A stretch of DNA of 64,000 bases from Pelomonas candidula (GTDB taxonomy: Bacteria; Pseudomonadota; Gammaproteobacteria; Burkholderiales; Burkholderiaceae_C): the NCBI RefSeq assembly GCF_043555985.1, contig NZ_JBIGIC010000001.1:62001-126000 (forward strand), given 5' to 3'. The first letter of the stretch is position 1, and every line of letters begins with the position of its first letter. The notes beneath the pieces are model-generated. The model saw only the letters and a program-made list of their open reading frames with translations. It ran no database searches and was not told the DNA's origin. Positions 33,556-42,044 of this stretch are shown here, piece after piece. Made by a program: the position numbers and the translations under genes.

Positions 33556-33719
33556 CTGCGCGTCTCCGTCGATGCCGAGAGCGGGGCCGAGGCTGCATGC
33601 CGGAGACGACGAAGCGTCTCGCGCGCGAGCAGGTAGGCGCGGAATTGGGAAGGCGTCATGCACGGGCGCGCACGTGGTGCACGCCCGGACGCAGCGATGC
33701 AAGCGTTCAACTTGGCCAT
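33552..33719 (-). CDS. Very small basic protein (55 aa)
   Basis: Read by hand: ATG 33719 to TGA 33552 gives 55 residues, beginning MAKLNACIAASG and containing SQFRAYLLARETLRRLRHAA, a basic amphipathic helix. GAGGA lies 9 bases upstream of the ATG, and the stop overlaps the next ATG (ATGA), both signs of real translation. It may be a leader that couples translation of the 84-aa gene, or a true small protein. I recognise no family. Confidence 0.5.
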   Translation of the reverse strand: MAKLNACIAASGRAPRARPCMTPSQFRAYLLARETLRRLRHAASAPLSASTETRR

Positions 33720-33775
33720 GATTCAGTTCCTCATCCGAATCGGTAGGGGCGGTTCAAGACGCAGCAGGACCGGCC

Positions 33776-33811
33776 CCCCGCGGCGCACGCGCGGCCGCAG
33801 GGGCCGCGGGG
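33776..33811 (-). terminator. Strong GC hairpin after the small heat-shock operon
   Basis: CCCCGCGGC (33776-33784) and GCCGCGGGG (33803-33811) form a 9-bp perfect stem that begins at the base after the last Hsp20 stop codon. On the minus strand no T-run follows, so it may act as a partial terminator or an RNA-protecting 3' structure rather than a full stop. Confidence 0.5.
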
Positions 33812-34330
33812 TCACGCCATCTGCACTTCGATGCGGCGGTGCGAAGCCAGCTCGCGCCGGGGCAGTTCGATGCGCAACACCCCGGCCTCATAGCTGGCCT
33901 TTGCACGCTCGACGTCCACCGGCGCCGGCAGCTGGATGTCGCGCCGGAAGGTGCCGTACGCGCACTGCACCAGCGCATAGCTGCTGTCCGCGTGTTCGCG
34001 GTCGTAGCGCTTGCGGCCGAGCACGCTGAGCATCTCCGGCGAGCTCATCTCGATCTGGAAGTCCTCGCGCGCCATGCCTGGCGCCTCGATGCGGACGACC
34101 AGCTTGTCATGGGCGCCGTAGACGTCCACCGCCATGAAGGCCCAGCGGGCCGGCGGGAGCCAGCGATCGGTCTTGCCGCCCTCGGCATTGGCAGGCTGCG
34201 CGTCACCGGCATCGCTCCAGAAGCGCGTCAACGCATTGCCCGCTCGTGAGCCCAGCTCGCGCCAGCCCTCCGTCAGCGATTCCCAGGCTTGGCCGGCGCC
34301 ATGTTTCAACTGCTCTGCAAGATGGGTCAT
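33812..34330 (-). CDS. Small heat-shock protein (Hsp20/alpha-crystallin family)
   Basis: This 172-aa member has a longer N-terminal arm (LAEQLKHGAGQAWESLTEGWRELGSRAG, helical) and a full alpha-crystallin domain from about residue 62. The domain ends in GVLRIELPRRELASHRRIEV. It should hold unfolding proteins as an ATP-independent chaperone. The terminal IxI anchor is imperfect. It is the third gene of the run, 16 bases after the second. The odd N-terminal arm suggests a different client or partner set from the other two. Confidence 0.88.
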   Translation of the reverse strand: MTHLAEQLKHGAGQAWESLTEGWRELGSRAGNALTRFWSDAGDAQPANAEGGKTDRWLPPARWAFMAVDVYGAHDKLVVRIEAPGMAREDFQIEMSSPEMLSVLGRKRYDREHADSSYALVQCAYGTFRRDIQLPAPVDVERAKASYEAGVLRIELPRRELASHRRIEVQMA

Positions 34331-34346
34331 GGTCTCGGCCCTCCGG

Positions 34347-34739
34347 TCACGCCGCGTTGACGGCGATCCGCCGAGGTTGCGCGTGCGCCTGCTTCGGAAT
34401 GCGCAGCGTCAGCACGCCGTCCTTGAGGCTGGCATCGATCTTGGACGTGTCCAGCTCGCGACTGAGGGTGAAGCTGCGGCGATAGCAGGGCGCACGCAGT
34501 TCGGCATAGAGGGCTTCCAGGCCGTTCGGCGTCTGCGGCTGGACACGCCCCTCGATCAGGAGGGCGTCGCCCTCCACGTGCAACGCCAACTGCTCGCGCG
34601 GCACGCCCGGCATGTCGGCCAGCAGCGTGATACCGGTTTCGTCTTCGAAGACGTCCACGGCCGGCGCCGCCGCCCGCTCGGAGGCGGCGGTATCCAGTGC
34701 GGTCTGGGGCTCGTGGCTTTGAGTGATCTCCTTGCTCAT
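34347..34739 (-). CDS. Small heat-shock protein (Hsp20/alpha-crystallin family)
   Basis: This 130-aa member has an alpha-crystallin domain from about residue 28 (VDVFEDETGITLLADMPGV) to the end (DGVLTLRIPKQAHAQPRRIAV). It includes AELRAPCYRRSFTLSRELD and a C-terminal RIAV similar to the IxI/V anchor. The start is ATG 34739; the earlier in-frame start would run into the preceding gene. It is the middle gene, 25 bases after the first. Confidence 0.92.
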   Translation of the reverse strand: MSKEITQSHEPQTALDTAASERAAAPAVDVFEDETGITLLADMPGVPREQLALHVEGDALLIEGRVQPQTPNGLEALYAELRAPCYRRSFTLSRELDTSKIDASLKDGVLTLRIPKQAHAQPRRIAVNAA

Positions 34740-34764
34740 GATGTCGACTCCTTCAGGACGGCGA

Positions 34765-35214
34765 TTACTGGATGGCAATGCGCTTGGGCTGCGCGGCTTC
34801 GCGGCGGGCGATGCTCACCTGCAGCACGCCGTCGCGGTAGCTGGCCCTGACGTGGTCGGGATCGATGTCGTCCGGCAACGCGACCGTCCGGTCGAAGCGG
34901 CCGGTGGCCCGCTCACGCGCATAGACGCGGGGGCGCTCGCCGCTGGCCGCGGGCGGTACCCGCTCGCCGACCAGGCGCAGCACGCCGCGGTCGAGCGTGA
35001 CCTCGATCTTGCCGGCGTCCAGGCCGGGCGCGAAGGCGTAGACCTCCACACTCTGCGGCGTGCGGCCGACGTTGATCGGCGGCAACGTGCCGGAAGCGAC
35101 CGAACGAATGCTGGTCGGCAGCCCCGAGGCACCGAAGATCTCGTCGAGCTCGCGGTGCAGGCGGTCGAATTGTCCGAACAGGCTGTTCGGATGGGTCAGC
35201 AATGAATTGAACAT
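34765..35214 (-). CDS. Small heat-shock protein (Hsp20/alpha-crystallin family)
   Basis: This 149-aa member has an IbpA-like N-terminus (FNSLLTHPNSLFGQFDRLHRELDEIFG) and an alpha-crystallin domain (residues about 48-149, VEVYAFAPGLDAGKIEVTLDRGVLRLVGER). It ends in an IAIQ tail matching the IxI anchor. It is the first gene of the three and lies directly behind the sigma32-like promoter at 35272-35299. All three probably form mixed oligomers. Confidence 0.93.
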   Translation of the reverse strand: MFNSLLTHPNSLFGQFDRLHRELDEIFGASGLPTSIRSVASGTLPPINVGRTPQSVEVYAFAPGLDAGKIEVTLDRGVLRLVGERVPPAASGERPRVYARERATGRFDRTVALPDDIDPDHVRASYRDGVLQVSIARREAAQPKRIAIQ

Positions 35215-35271
35215 GGCTCGATCTCCGTTCAGTGATGTTCACCGGCCGGGGCATCCAGCCGGTCGCACCCG

Positions 35272-35299
35272 AATTAGGAGCAGGCGAAGACATTTCAAG
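35272..35299 (-). promoter_or_regulatory. Sigma32 (RpoH)-like promoter of the small heat-shock operon
   Basis: On the minus strand CTTGAAA (35299-35293) is an exact match to the sigma32 -35 core. After 14 bases CCTAATT (35278-35272) resembles the -10 CCCCATNT type. The start codon at 35214 lies 57 bases on. The genes behind it are heat-shock genes, so the call is well supported. Confidence 0.75.
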
Positions 35300-35340
35300 G
35301 GTCTGCATCGCCCCCAAAAATTAGGGAGCGATGCGGACCC
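35299..35340. other. Imperfect inverted repeat upstream of the sigma32-like promoter
   Basis: GGGTCTGCATCGC (35299-35311) pairs with GCGATGCGGACCC (35328-35340) with one mismatch, around a 16-base centre holding AAAAATTAGGG. It touches the -35 box of the small heat-shock promoter and ends 115 bases before the c-di-GMP gene at 35456. It could be an operator for extra control of either gene. It does not match the CIRCE element. Confidence 0.45.
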
Positions 35341-35455
35341 GGCCGGCGCGTCGCGCGACGAGCCACGACGGCGGTGTGGGCGCGGGTGCTGTCCGCCCCC
35401 CCTGAGCCGGGCATCCACTCTGCCGCCGGCGCAGCCGGCGGCGTAGGCTGGCGGC

Positions 35456-37519
35456 ATGCAGCTGTCCCTCTACCCCGCCCTGCTGGCCCTGTTCGAGTCG
35501 GCCGACAGCTACTGCTTCCTGAAGGACCAGGAGCGCCGCTACCGCTTTGCCAACGCCGCCGTGTGCCGCCTGTTCGGCCTGCCGCGCGAGCAGGTGCTGG
35601 GCCAGGGCGACGAGCGCTTCTTCCAGCTGGAGCACAGCACCGATCTCGTCACCCACGACCGCCGCGTGCTGGAGCGGGGCGAGGAAGTCCACGCCGCCGA
35701 ACAGGTGACGATGCTGGGCGGTGACCGCCGCGTGTTCCGCTCGCTGAAGCTGCCCTGGCGCGACGCCGACGGGCGCATCCGCGGGCTGCTGGGCCTGGCC
35801 ACCGACATCACCGAGGCGCGGCGCGACACGCAGGCGCTGCTGCGCCACAACCAGATGCTCAGCGCGGTGCTGGACCAGGTCGACGCCTGCGTCTACCTGA
35901 AGAGCCACGAAGGCCGCTACCTGTATGTGAACCCCAAGGTCGCCGAGCTGTACGGCCGCGCGACCGACGACATCCTGGGCCGCCAGGACGACGAGCTGCT
36001 GCCGCCGGACGTCGCCGCCGCGCTGCGCCGCACGGACGCCACGGTGCTGTCCAACGGGCAGCGCCTGGCGCGGCAGGAGACGGTGTCGGACCGCGCTGGC
36101 CGCGAGCGCCAGTTCTGGTCCATCAAGCTGCCCATCCCGCTGCCCGGCATGCCGCCGGGCGTCATCGGTTTCTCCACCGACATCACCGAACTGCTGGCAC
36201 TGCGCGGCGAGCTGGAAGCAGAGCGCAGCATCGACGCGCTGACGGGCCTTGCCAGCCGCCCGCGCTTCGAGGCCGAGCTGGCGCTGGACCTGACGCTGGC
36301 CGAACGCGACGCCGCGCGGGTAGCCGTCGTCGTGCTGGACGCCGACCAGTTCAAGTACGTCAACAACAGCCTGGGCCAGGCGGTGGGCGACGCGCTGCTG
36401 CGTGAGCTGGGCGCACGGCTGCGGGCGGGAGCGGGGGGCAGCAGCACGCGGCTGTTCGGCGACGAGTTCGCCTTCAGCCTGCCACGCTACGGCTCGGCAG
36501 AGCAGCTGGCCAGCACCGTGGAGGGCCTGCGCCACGCGCTGGCCGCGCCGTATCACCTCGGCGGCCATGAACTGCGACTGACCGTGAGCGCCGGTGTGGC
36601 CGTGTTCCCGGAGGACGGCGGCAGCAGCACCGCGCTGATCAGCCGCGCCGAGACGGCCATGCACCACGCCAAGGCCCAGGGCCGCAACCGCCAGCAGTTC
36701 TACGCCCAGCAGATCGGCGACGCGGTGTCGCAGCGGCTGGCGCTGGAGCGCGACCTGCGCGCCGCCGTCGCGGCGATGGACTTCGAGCTGCACTACCAGC
36801 CCAAGCTGCGCGTGGATGGCGGGCTGGCCGGCTTCGAGGCGCTGCTGCGCTGGCGGCGGCCGGGCCACGGGCCGGTGTCGCCGGCGCTGTTCATTCCGCT
36901 GGCCGAACAGACCGGGCTCATCGACGCCATCGGCACCTGGGTCGTGCAGCAGGCCTGCGCGCAGATGGCTGCCTGGCGCGATGCGGGCCTGGGTGAGGTG
37001 CCGGTGGCGGTGAACATGTCGACCAGCCAGTTGCGCGACCCCGGCCTCGTCGCCTGGCTGGCGGGTGTGCGCCAGGCCCACGGCATCGCCGACGGGCAGC
37101 TGGAGATGGAGGTCACCGAGTCCATGATGATGGACGACCCCGAGCAGGCCATCCTCTCGCTGGAGGCGCTGCGCCAGCAGGGCATCCACCTCGCCATCGA
37201 CGACTTCGGCACTGGCTATTCGTCCATGGGCTACCTCAAGCGCATCCCCGTGCACACGCTGAAGCTGGACCGCGTGTTCGTTGCCCAGGTGGACAGCGAC
37301 GCCCGCGACGCCGACATCTGCGCCGGCATGATCGCGCTGGCCCACCAGTTGGGCCTGGACGTCGTCGCCGAGGGCGTGGAGACCGATGCCCAGCGCGCTG
37401 CGCTCGCCGCACGCGGCTGCGACGTGTTCCAGGGCTATCTGTTCGCCAGGCCGCTGCCTGTCGCCGAGGCCACGCGCTACCTGCTGGCCTGTGCTCCCAC
37501 CGCCCGCAGCGGCCCGTGA
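35456..37519 (+). CDS. PAS-PAS-GGDEF-EAL protein, probable c-di-GMP phosphodiesterase
   Basis: This 687-aa cytosolic protein has two PAS domains (about residues 5-120 and 130-255), a GGDEF domain and an EAL domain. The GGDEF signature is FGDEF (334-338), with the first glycine lost, so cyclase activity is doubtful; it may bind GTP to regulate. The EAL part looks intact: EAL 461-463, VNMS, MEVTES, DDFGTGYSS and EGVET. It should degrade c-di-GMP under control of a PAS-sensed signal. The next gene starts at its stop codon. Confidence 0.92.
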   Translation: MQLSLYPALLALFESADSYCFLKDQERRYRFANAAVCRLFGLPREQVLGQGDERFFQLEHSTDLVTHDRRVLERGEEVHAAEQVTMLGGDRRVFRSLKLPWRDADGRIRGLLGLATDITEARRDTQALLRHNQMLSAVLDQVDACVYLKSHEGRYLYVNPKVAELYGRATDDILGRQDDELLPPDVAAALRRTDATVLSNGQRLARQETVSDRAGRERQFWSIKLPIPLPGMPPGVIGFSTDITELLALRGELEAERSIDALTGLASRPRFEAELALDLTLAERDAARVAVVVLDADQFKYVNNSLGQAVGDALLRELGARLRAGAGGSSTRLFGDEFAFSLPRYGSAEQLASTVEGLRHALAAPYHLGGHELRLTVSAGVAVFPEDGGSSTALISRAETAMHHAKAQGRNRQQFYAQQIGDAVSQRLALERDLRAAVAAMDFELHYQPKLRVDGGLAGFEALLRWRRPGHGPVSPALFIPLAEQTGLIDAIGTWVVQQACAQMAAWRDAGLGEVPVAVNMSTSQLRDPGLVAWLAGVRQAHGIADGQLEMEVTESMMMDDPEQAILSLEALRQQGIHLAIDDFGTGYSSMGYLKRIPVHTLKLDRVFVAQVDSDARDADICAGMIALAHQLGLDVVAEGVETDAQRAALAARGCDVFQGYLFARPLPVAEATRYLLACAPTARSGP

Positions 37520-38670
37520 TGGCAGACTCGCGCCGCCCAGCGCCCCTGATGAAGATGCAACGCCGCCACCTGCTCGCCCTGCCCGCCGCCGCTCTCATGC
37601 CCGCCACCGCCGCCACGTCCACGCCCCGCTTCCTGCATGTCGGCACCTACGCGCCGGCCGGGCAGGGCCTCTACAGCTTCGCCATCGGCGCCGACGGCGC
37701 GTTGAAGCCGCTGGCCGCCACCCCCAACGCCGGCAGCCCCAGCTGGCTGCTGGCGGACGCCTCGCGGCAGCTCGTCTACGCCGCCGAGGAAGGCGCCAAC
37801 CATGTCGCCGTCTACGCCCACGACCAAGGCGCACTGACGCTGCTGCAGCGCGAGCCCAGCGGCGGCCACAGCCCCTGCCAGCTCTCGCTGGGCGCCGGCC
37901 GGCTGTGGGTGGCGAACTATGCCGACGCCCGCTTCGCCGCGCTGGCCGTGCAGCCCGACGGCCGCCTCGCCGCTGCCGCCAGCTGGCCCAGCTGCAGCGC
38001 TGACGACTGCCGCCCCGGCCCGCGCCGCGCCGACAAGGCGCCATCCGGCAGCCAGGCCGACAGCGGGCACGACGCACCGCATGCCCACATGATCAAGCCC
38101 AGTCCCGACGGCCGCTGGCTGCTGGGCACCGACCTCGGCCGCGACCGCCTGCTCGCCTGGCCGCTGACCGCCGGTGCACCCGGCACCGAAGCGCAGGAGC
38201 TGGCGCTGAGCCCCGGCTCCGGCCCGCGCCACTTCGTCTTCCACCCGCAGGACGCCGGCCTCGTCTACGTGCTGCAGGAGGAGTCGTCCACGCTGAGCAC
38301 CGTCGGACTCACAGCAGAGGGCCCACGCCTGCTGGACGAGATCAGCGTGCTTCCCGATGGCTTTGCCGGCACCAACTACGCGTCCGACCTGCTCGTCGCC
38401 CCCGGCGGCCGGCACCTCTACGCGCTGAACCGCCTGCACGACAGCCTGGCGGTCATCTCGCTGGCCCAGCCGCGCCGGCCGCGCCTGCTGGATCACCACT
38501 GGGTGCACGGCAACTACCCGCGCAGCGCCTGCATCGCGGGGCACGACCTTTATGTCTGCAACCAGCGCAGCGACCAGCTCAGCCACTTCAACCTCGGCCG
38601 CCCCGAGGCGCCGCGGTTCACGGGCCGGCAGACGGGCGTGCCTTCGCCCGCCGGAGCCTGTTCGCTCTAG
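37519..38670 (+). CDS. Exported lactonase-family (beta-propeller) protein
   Basis: This 383-aa protein has a twin-arginine-like signal (QRRHLLALPAAALMPATA) and a seven-bladed propeller typical of PF10282 (PRFLHVGTYAPAGQGLYSFAI, GSGPRHFVFHPQ, SDLLVAPGGRHLYALNR). Family members include 6-phosphogluconolactonases and muconolactone-type enzymes, but many are uncharacterised and periplasmic; with a signal peptide, a pentose-pathway role is unlikely. A cysteine pair in SCSADDCRPG is an insert. Start choice: ATG 37519 overlaps the previous stop; ATG 37549 or 37555 would fit the signal too. Confidence 0.8.
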   Translation: MADSRRPAPLMKMQRRHLLALPAAALMPATAATSTPRFLHVGTYAPAGQGLYSFAIGADGALKPLAATPNAGSPSWLLADASRQLVYAAEEGANHVAVYAHDQGALTLLQREPSGGHSPCQLSLGAGRLWVANYADARFAALAVQPDGRLAAAASWPSCSADDCRPGPRRADKAPSGSQADSGHDAPHAHMIKPSPDGRWLLGTDLGRDRLLAWPLTAGAPGTEAQELALSPGSGPRHFVFHPQDAGLVYVLQEESSTLSTVGLTAEGPRLLDEISVLPDGFAGTNYASDLLVAPGGRHLYALNRLHDSLAVISLAQPRRPRLLDHHWVHGNYPRSACIAGHDLYVCNQRSDQLSHFNLGRPEAPRFTGRQTGVPSPAGACSL

Positions 38671-38679
38671 ACTGGGCCG

Positions 38680-39147
38680 ATGAAGCAAGCCGCCCTCCTC
38701 GTCCTGCTCGCCGGCGCCGCCCTCGCGCGCGCCGAACCCATCGGTTCCGTCGACACGGCCTTCAAGCTGATCGGGCCGGACCACAAGATCGTCGTCGACG
38801 TCTACGACGACCCCAAGGTGCAGGGCGTTGCCTGCTATGTGTCGCGCGCCAAGACGGGCGGCCTCTCCGGCGCCATTGGGCTGGCCGAGGACAAGGCCGA
38901 AGCCTCCATCGCCTGCCGCCAGGTCGGCCCCATCGCCATCACGCAACCGCTGGCGAAGCAGGAAGAGGTCTTCAACGAGCGCATCTCGCTGGTGTTCAAG
39001 AAGCTGCGCATCGTCCGCATGGTCGACCCGGCGCGCAACACGCTGGTCTACCTGACGTATTCCGACCGCCTCATCGACGGTTCGCCGAAGAACAGCGTCA
39101 CGGCGGTGCCCGTCGATAGACAGACCCCCATCCCCGTCAAGAAATGA
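38680..39147 (+). CDS. creA: CreA family exported protein
   Basis: This 155-aa protein has a signal peptide (QAALLVLLAGAALARA) and the CreA sequence IGSVDTAFKLIGPDHKIVVDVYDDPKVQGVACYVSRAKTGG split around two cysteines (VACYV, SIACRQV). The family function is not established. The stop overlaps the ATG of the GGDEF gene (ATGA), and its start lies 9 bases after the lactonase stop. The run from 35456 to 40307 is therefore one transcription unit. Confidence 0.9.
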   Translation: MKQAALLVLLAGAALARAEPIGSVDTAFKLIGPDHKIVVDVYDDPKVQGVACYVSRAKTGGLSGAIGLAEDKAEASIACRQVGPIAITQPLAKQEEVFNERISLVFKKLRIVRMVDPARNTLVYLTYSDRLIDGSPKNSVTAVPVDRQTPIPVKK

Positions 39148-40307
39148 CCTTCACCGACGCCCTGTTCGCGCTGATGCCCATGCAGGCGCTGGCCGCGGCG
39201 CTGGTGCTCATCACCATCATCGGCTGGCGCAACGCGAACACGGGCGGGCGCTGGGCGCAGGCCGGCATGGTGGCGCTGGGCCTGGGGCTGGCGCTGTCCA
39301 GCCCGGCGCTGGGCCAGCACGTCGCGGTGCCGCACGGCGTGCGCAGCGCCGGCGTGGGCCTGACCAGCCTGGGCCTGTCGGCGCTGTGGTGGGCGCTGGG
39401 CCTGTGGCTCACGCCGCGCCCGGGTCGCTGGATCATGACCGCGGTGCCCGTCGGCCTGACGACGGGTCACGCGTTGCTGCGGGCCGACCCCGCCGCGGCG
39501 CAGACGCTGACCGACCTCGTGCTGGGCGCCCAGCTGCTGTGGCTGGGCGTGGAGCTGACGATGCCCGGCCGCCCCGCCGTGCTGCAGGGCCTGAACAGCC
39601 GGCGCTGGCGGCTGCTGGGCCTGTGCGCCGTGCTGCCGCTGCTGGCCGCCATGTTCTACCGCGCCACCCACGAGCTGCTGGGCCCGGGCGACGCGACACC
39701 CTGGCCCGACCTGCTGCTGGCGCTGGCCGGCCAGCTCGCGCTGCTGCTGACGCTGCCGATGCTGCTGCTGGCCTGGCGCGGCCAGACCGAGGTCGAACTG
39801 GCCCGACTGGCGCAGACCGACGGCCTGACCGGCCTCGCCGACCGCGGCGCGTTCACGGCGCGCTCGGTCGAGTTCATCTCGCTGGCGCGCCGCTTCGACG
39901 AGCCGCTGGCGCTGATCGTGCTGGACCTGGACGACTTCACCACGCTGCAGGCCGAGCATGGCGCGGACTTCGCCGACCGCGCGCTCGCCCTGTTCGCCGC
40001 CTGCGTGCAGACGCAGATGCGCCTGGGCGACCAGGCCGGCCGGCTGGCGGGTGAACACGTCGGCGTGCTGATGGCACGCTGCCTGCCCCAGGGCCCGCAG
40101 GCGCTGGACCAGCGCCTGCGCCACGCGCTGGCCGAGCGCGCGCCGGCCGAGCTGGGCGTGAACCTGTCCTTCAGCGCCGGCTGGGCCCGCCTGCGCCCCG
40201 GCGACCGCGGCCTGCCCGACCTGCAGCGCCGCGCCGAGACGGCGTTGTACGAGGCGCAACGGGCCGGCAAGGGCCAGTTGATGGCGGAGCCCGGCGTCGC
40301 GGATTGA
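39144..40307 (+). CDS. Membrane GGDEF-domain protein with degenerate motif
   Basis: This 387-aa protein has about six N-terminal hydrophobic segments and a GGDEF fold (residues about 225-385, TDGLTGLADRGAFTARS, LALIVLDLDDFTTLQAEHG). The signature that should read RxGGDEF is RLAGEHVGV, so catalysis is very unlikely. It may be a c-di-GMP or GTP sensor, or a scaffold. It is coupled to creA by a 4-base overlap. Confidence 0.85.
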   Translation: MTFTDALFALMPMQALAAALVLITIIGWRNANTGGRWAQAGMVALGLGLALSSPALGQHVAVPHGVRSAGVGLTSLGLSALWWALGLWLTPRPGRWIMTAVPVGLTTGHALLRADPAAAQTLTDLVLGAQLLWLGVELTMPGRPAVLQGLNSRRWRLLGLCAVLPLLAAMFYRATHELLGPGDATPWPDLLLALAGQLALLLTLPMLLLAWRGQTEVELARLAQTDGLTGLADRGAFTARSVEFISLARRFDEPLALIVLDLDDFTTLQAEHGADFADRALALFAACVQTQMRLGDQAGRLAGEHVGVLMARCLPQGPQALDQRLRHALAERAPAELGVNLSFSAGWARLRPGDRGLPDLQRRAETALYEAQRAGKGQLMAEPGVAD

Positions 40308-40346
40308 TCCGCCGCGGGCCGCGTGAAGCAAAGCAGAGGTGCCCGC

Positions 40347-41939
40347 ATGAACTCCAGTGACAACCTCGTGGACGAGTGGGTCGGCCACAACCTGCTGACC
40401 ACCGACCCGGCGCTGCTCGCCGCGCTGCGCACCGCCGCGCCGCAAGCCATCGAGCCACTGACCCGCTACGGCGCGGAGCTGGGCAGCCCCGAGACCGCCC
40501 AGCTTGCCCGCGACGCCAACCGCTCGGGGCCGGTGCTGCGCCAGCTCGATGCGCGCGGCCGGCGCGTCGACGCGGTGGACTTCCACCCCGCCTGGCACGC
40601 ACTGCTGGCGATGTATCGCCGCCAAGGCCTCGTCGCCGACGTGTTCGCCACCGACACGCCAGGCCGCTGGGCGCAGTTCGCGGCCGGCTGCTATCTGCAC
40701 GGCCAGGTGGAAGCCGGCTCGCTGTGCCCGGCGACGATGACGCAGGCGGCCATCCCGGTCCTGCAGAAGCAGCCTGAACTGTTCGCCCCGCTGCGCGACA
40801 GGTTCTTCAGCCGCGAGCACGACCCGCTGGACCGGCCGCTGGCCGACAAGCCCGCCCTCTGGGTCGGCATGGGCATGACCGAGAAGCAGGGCGGCTCCGA
40901 CCTGCGCCGCGTGACGACCACCGCCACCGAGCAGGCCGACGGCAGCTTTCGGCTAACCGGCCACAAGTGGTTCTTCTCCGCGCCGACCAGCGACGCCCAC
41001 CTGGTGCTGGCCTGCACCGGCGCCGGCCCGACCTGCTTCTGGCTGCCGCGCTACACGCCCGACGGCGTGCGCAACGCCGTCCACGTGATGCGGCTGAAGG
41101 ACAAGCTCGGCAACCGCAGCAACGCCAGCAGCGAGGTCGAGTTCCACGGCGCCTGGGCGCAGCGCGTCGGCGACGAAGGCCGTGGCATCCCGACGCTGAT
41201 CGAGATGGCCGGCTACACGCGGCTGAACTGCGTCATCGGCAGCGCCGCGCTGCTGCGTGCGGGGTTCGTGCAGGCGTTGCACAACGCGCGCGAACGCCAC
41301 GCCTTCGGCCGGCGCCTGGCAGAGCAGCCGCTGATGCAGACGGTGCTGGCCGACCTGGCGCTGGAGTCCGAAGCCGCGATGCGGTTGATGCTGCGCCTGG
41401 CGCGCGGCTTCGAGCAAGGCGAGCCGGCCTGGCAGCGGCTGATGACGCCGGCCGCCAAGCTGTGGGTCTGCAAGCGCGCGCTGGAATGCACCGGCGAGGC
41501 CATGGAGCTGCTGGGCGGCAATGGCTACGTCGAGGACGGCGTGCTCGCGCGGCTGTACCGCGAGGCGCCGGTCAATTCGATCTGGGAAGGCTCGGGCAAC
41601 GTGATGGCGCTGGACGTGCTGCGCGCCATCGCCCGCGAACCGGACGTCGCGCTGGCTTTGCTGGACGAATTCGCTGCCAGCCCGGACGCGCCGGTGCAGG
41701 CCGAGGCCCGCGCGCTGCAACGGCTGCTGACCGGTGATCCCGCGGCGCTGGAACCGCAGGCCCGCCGCGTCGCACAGGGTTTCGTGCTCTGCGCACAAGC
41801 CGTTCTGATGCGCGAACAATCGTCCACGGCCGCGGCGGACGCCTTCATCGCGACGCGCCTGGGCGGCGATGGCCGGCTGATCGGCACGACGGCCGTGCCA
41901 CAGGCGGCGCAGATCCTCGCGGCAGCGCTGGCCGGCTGA
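40347..41939 (+). CDS. aidB: AidB-like acyl-CoA dehydrogenase family protein
   Basis: This 530-aa protein matches AidB, the adaptive-response flavoprotein. The N-terminal extension (LVDEWVGHNLLTTDPALLAAL) and MGMTEKQGGSDLRRVTTTA are characteristic, as is the C-terminal NSIWEGSGNVMALDVLRA. In E. coli AidB binds FAD and DNA and protects from alkylation, with weak isovaleryl-CoA dehydrogenase activity. ATG 40347 has AGAGGTG upstream. No ada or alkB gene is in the window, so its control is unknown. Confidence 0.92.
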   Translation: MNSSDNLVDEWVGHNLLTTDPALLAALRTAAPQAIEPLTRYGAELGSPETAQLARDANRSGPVLRQLDARGRRVDAVDFHPAWHALLAMYRRQGLVADVFATDTPGRWAQFAAGCYLHGQVEAGSLCPATMTQAAIPVLQKQPELFAPLRDRFFSREHDPLDRPLADKPALWVGMGMTEKQGGSDLRRVTTTATEQADGSFRLTGHKWFFSAPTSDAHLVLACTGAGPTCFWLPRYTPDGVRNAVHVMRLKDKLGNRSNASSEVEFHGAWAQRVGDEGRGIPTLIEMAGYTRLNCVIGSAALLRAGFVQALHNARERHAFGRRLAEQPLMQTVLADLALESEAAMRLMLRLARGFEQGEPAWQRLMTPAAKLWVCKRALECTGEAMELLGGNGYVEDGVLARLYREAPVNSIWEGSGNVMALDVLRAIAREPDVALALLDEFAASPDAPVQAEARALQRLLTGDPAALEPQARRVAQGFVLCAQAVLMREQSSTAAADAFIATRLGGDGRLIGTTAVPQAAQILAAALAG

Positions 41940-41948
41940 GCGCCAAGC

Positions 41949-41989
41949 GTGTCGGCCTCGTCCGACACGACGAGGCGCCGCCGGACTAT
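41949..41989 (+). promoter_or_regulatory. Promoter-like motif with inverted repeat before the 63-aa gene
   Basis: GTGTCGG (41949-41955) and CCGACAC (41962-41968) form a perfect 7-6-7 inverted repeat. Its right part holds GTCCGACA (41960-41967), and GACTAT (41984-41989) follows after 16 bases. The same GTCCGACA-N16-GACTAT arrangement occurs at 43039-43068. Read as a promoter, CCGACA is the -35 and GACTAT the -10. The gene starts at 42045. Confidence 0.55.
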
Positions 41990-42044
41990 GCGCAGCCGCC
42001 GCCCCTGCGGCGAAGCTCGACTGCGACATCCACCGGAGGCGACC

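Noticed and set aside
39144..40307. An active diguanylate cyclase
   Set aside because: The signature reads AGEHV instead of GGDEF, losing the metal-binding and catalytic acids.
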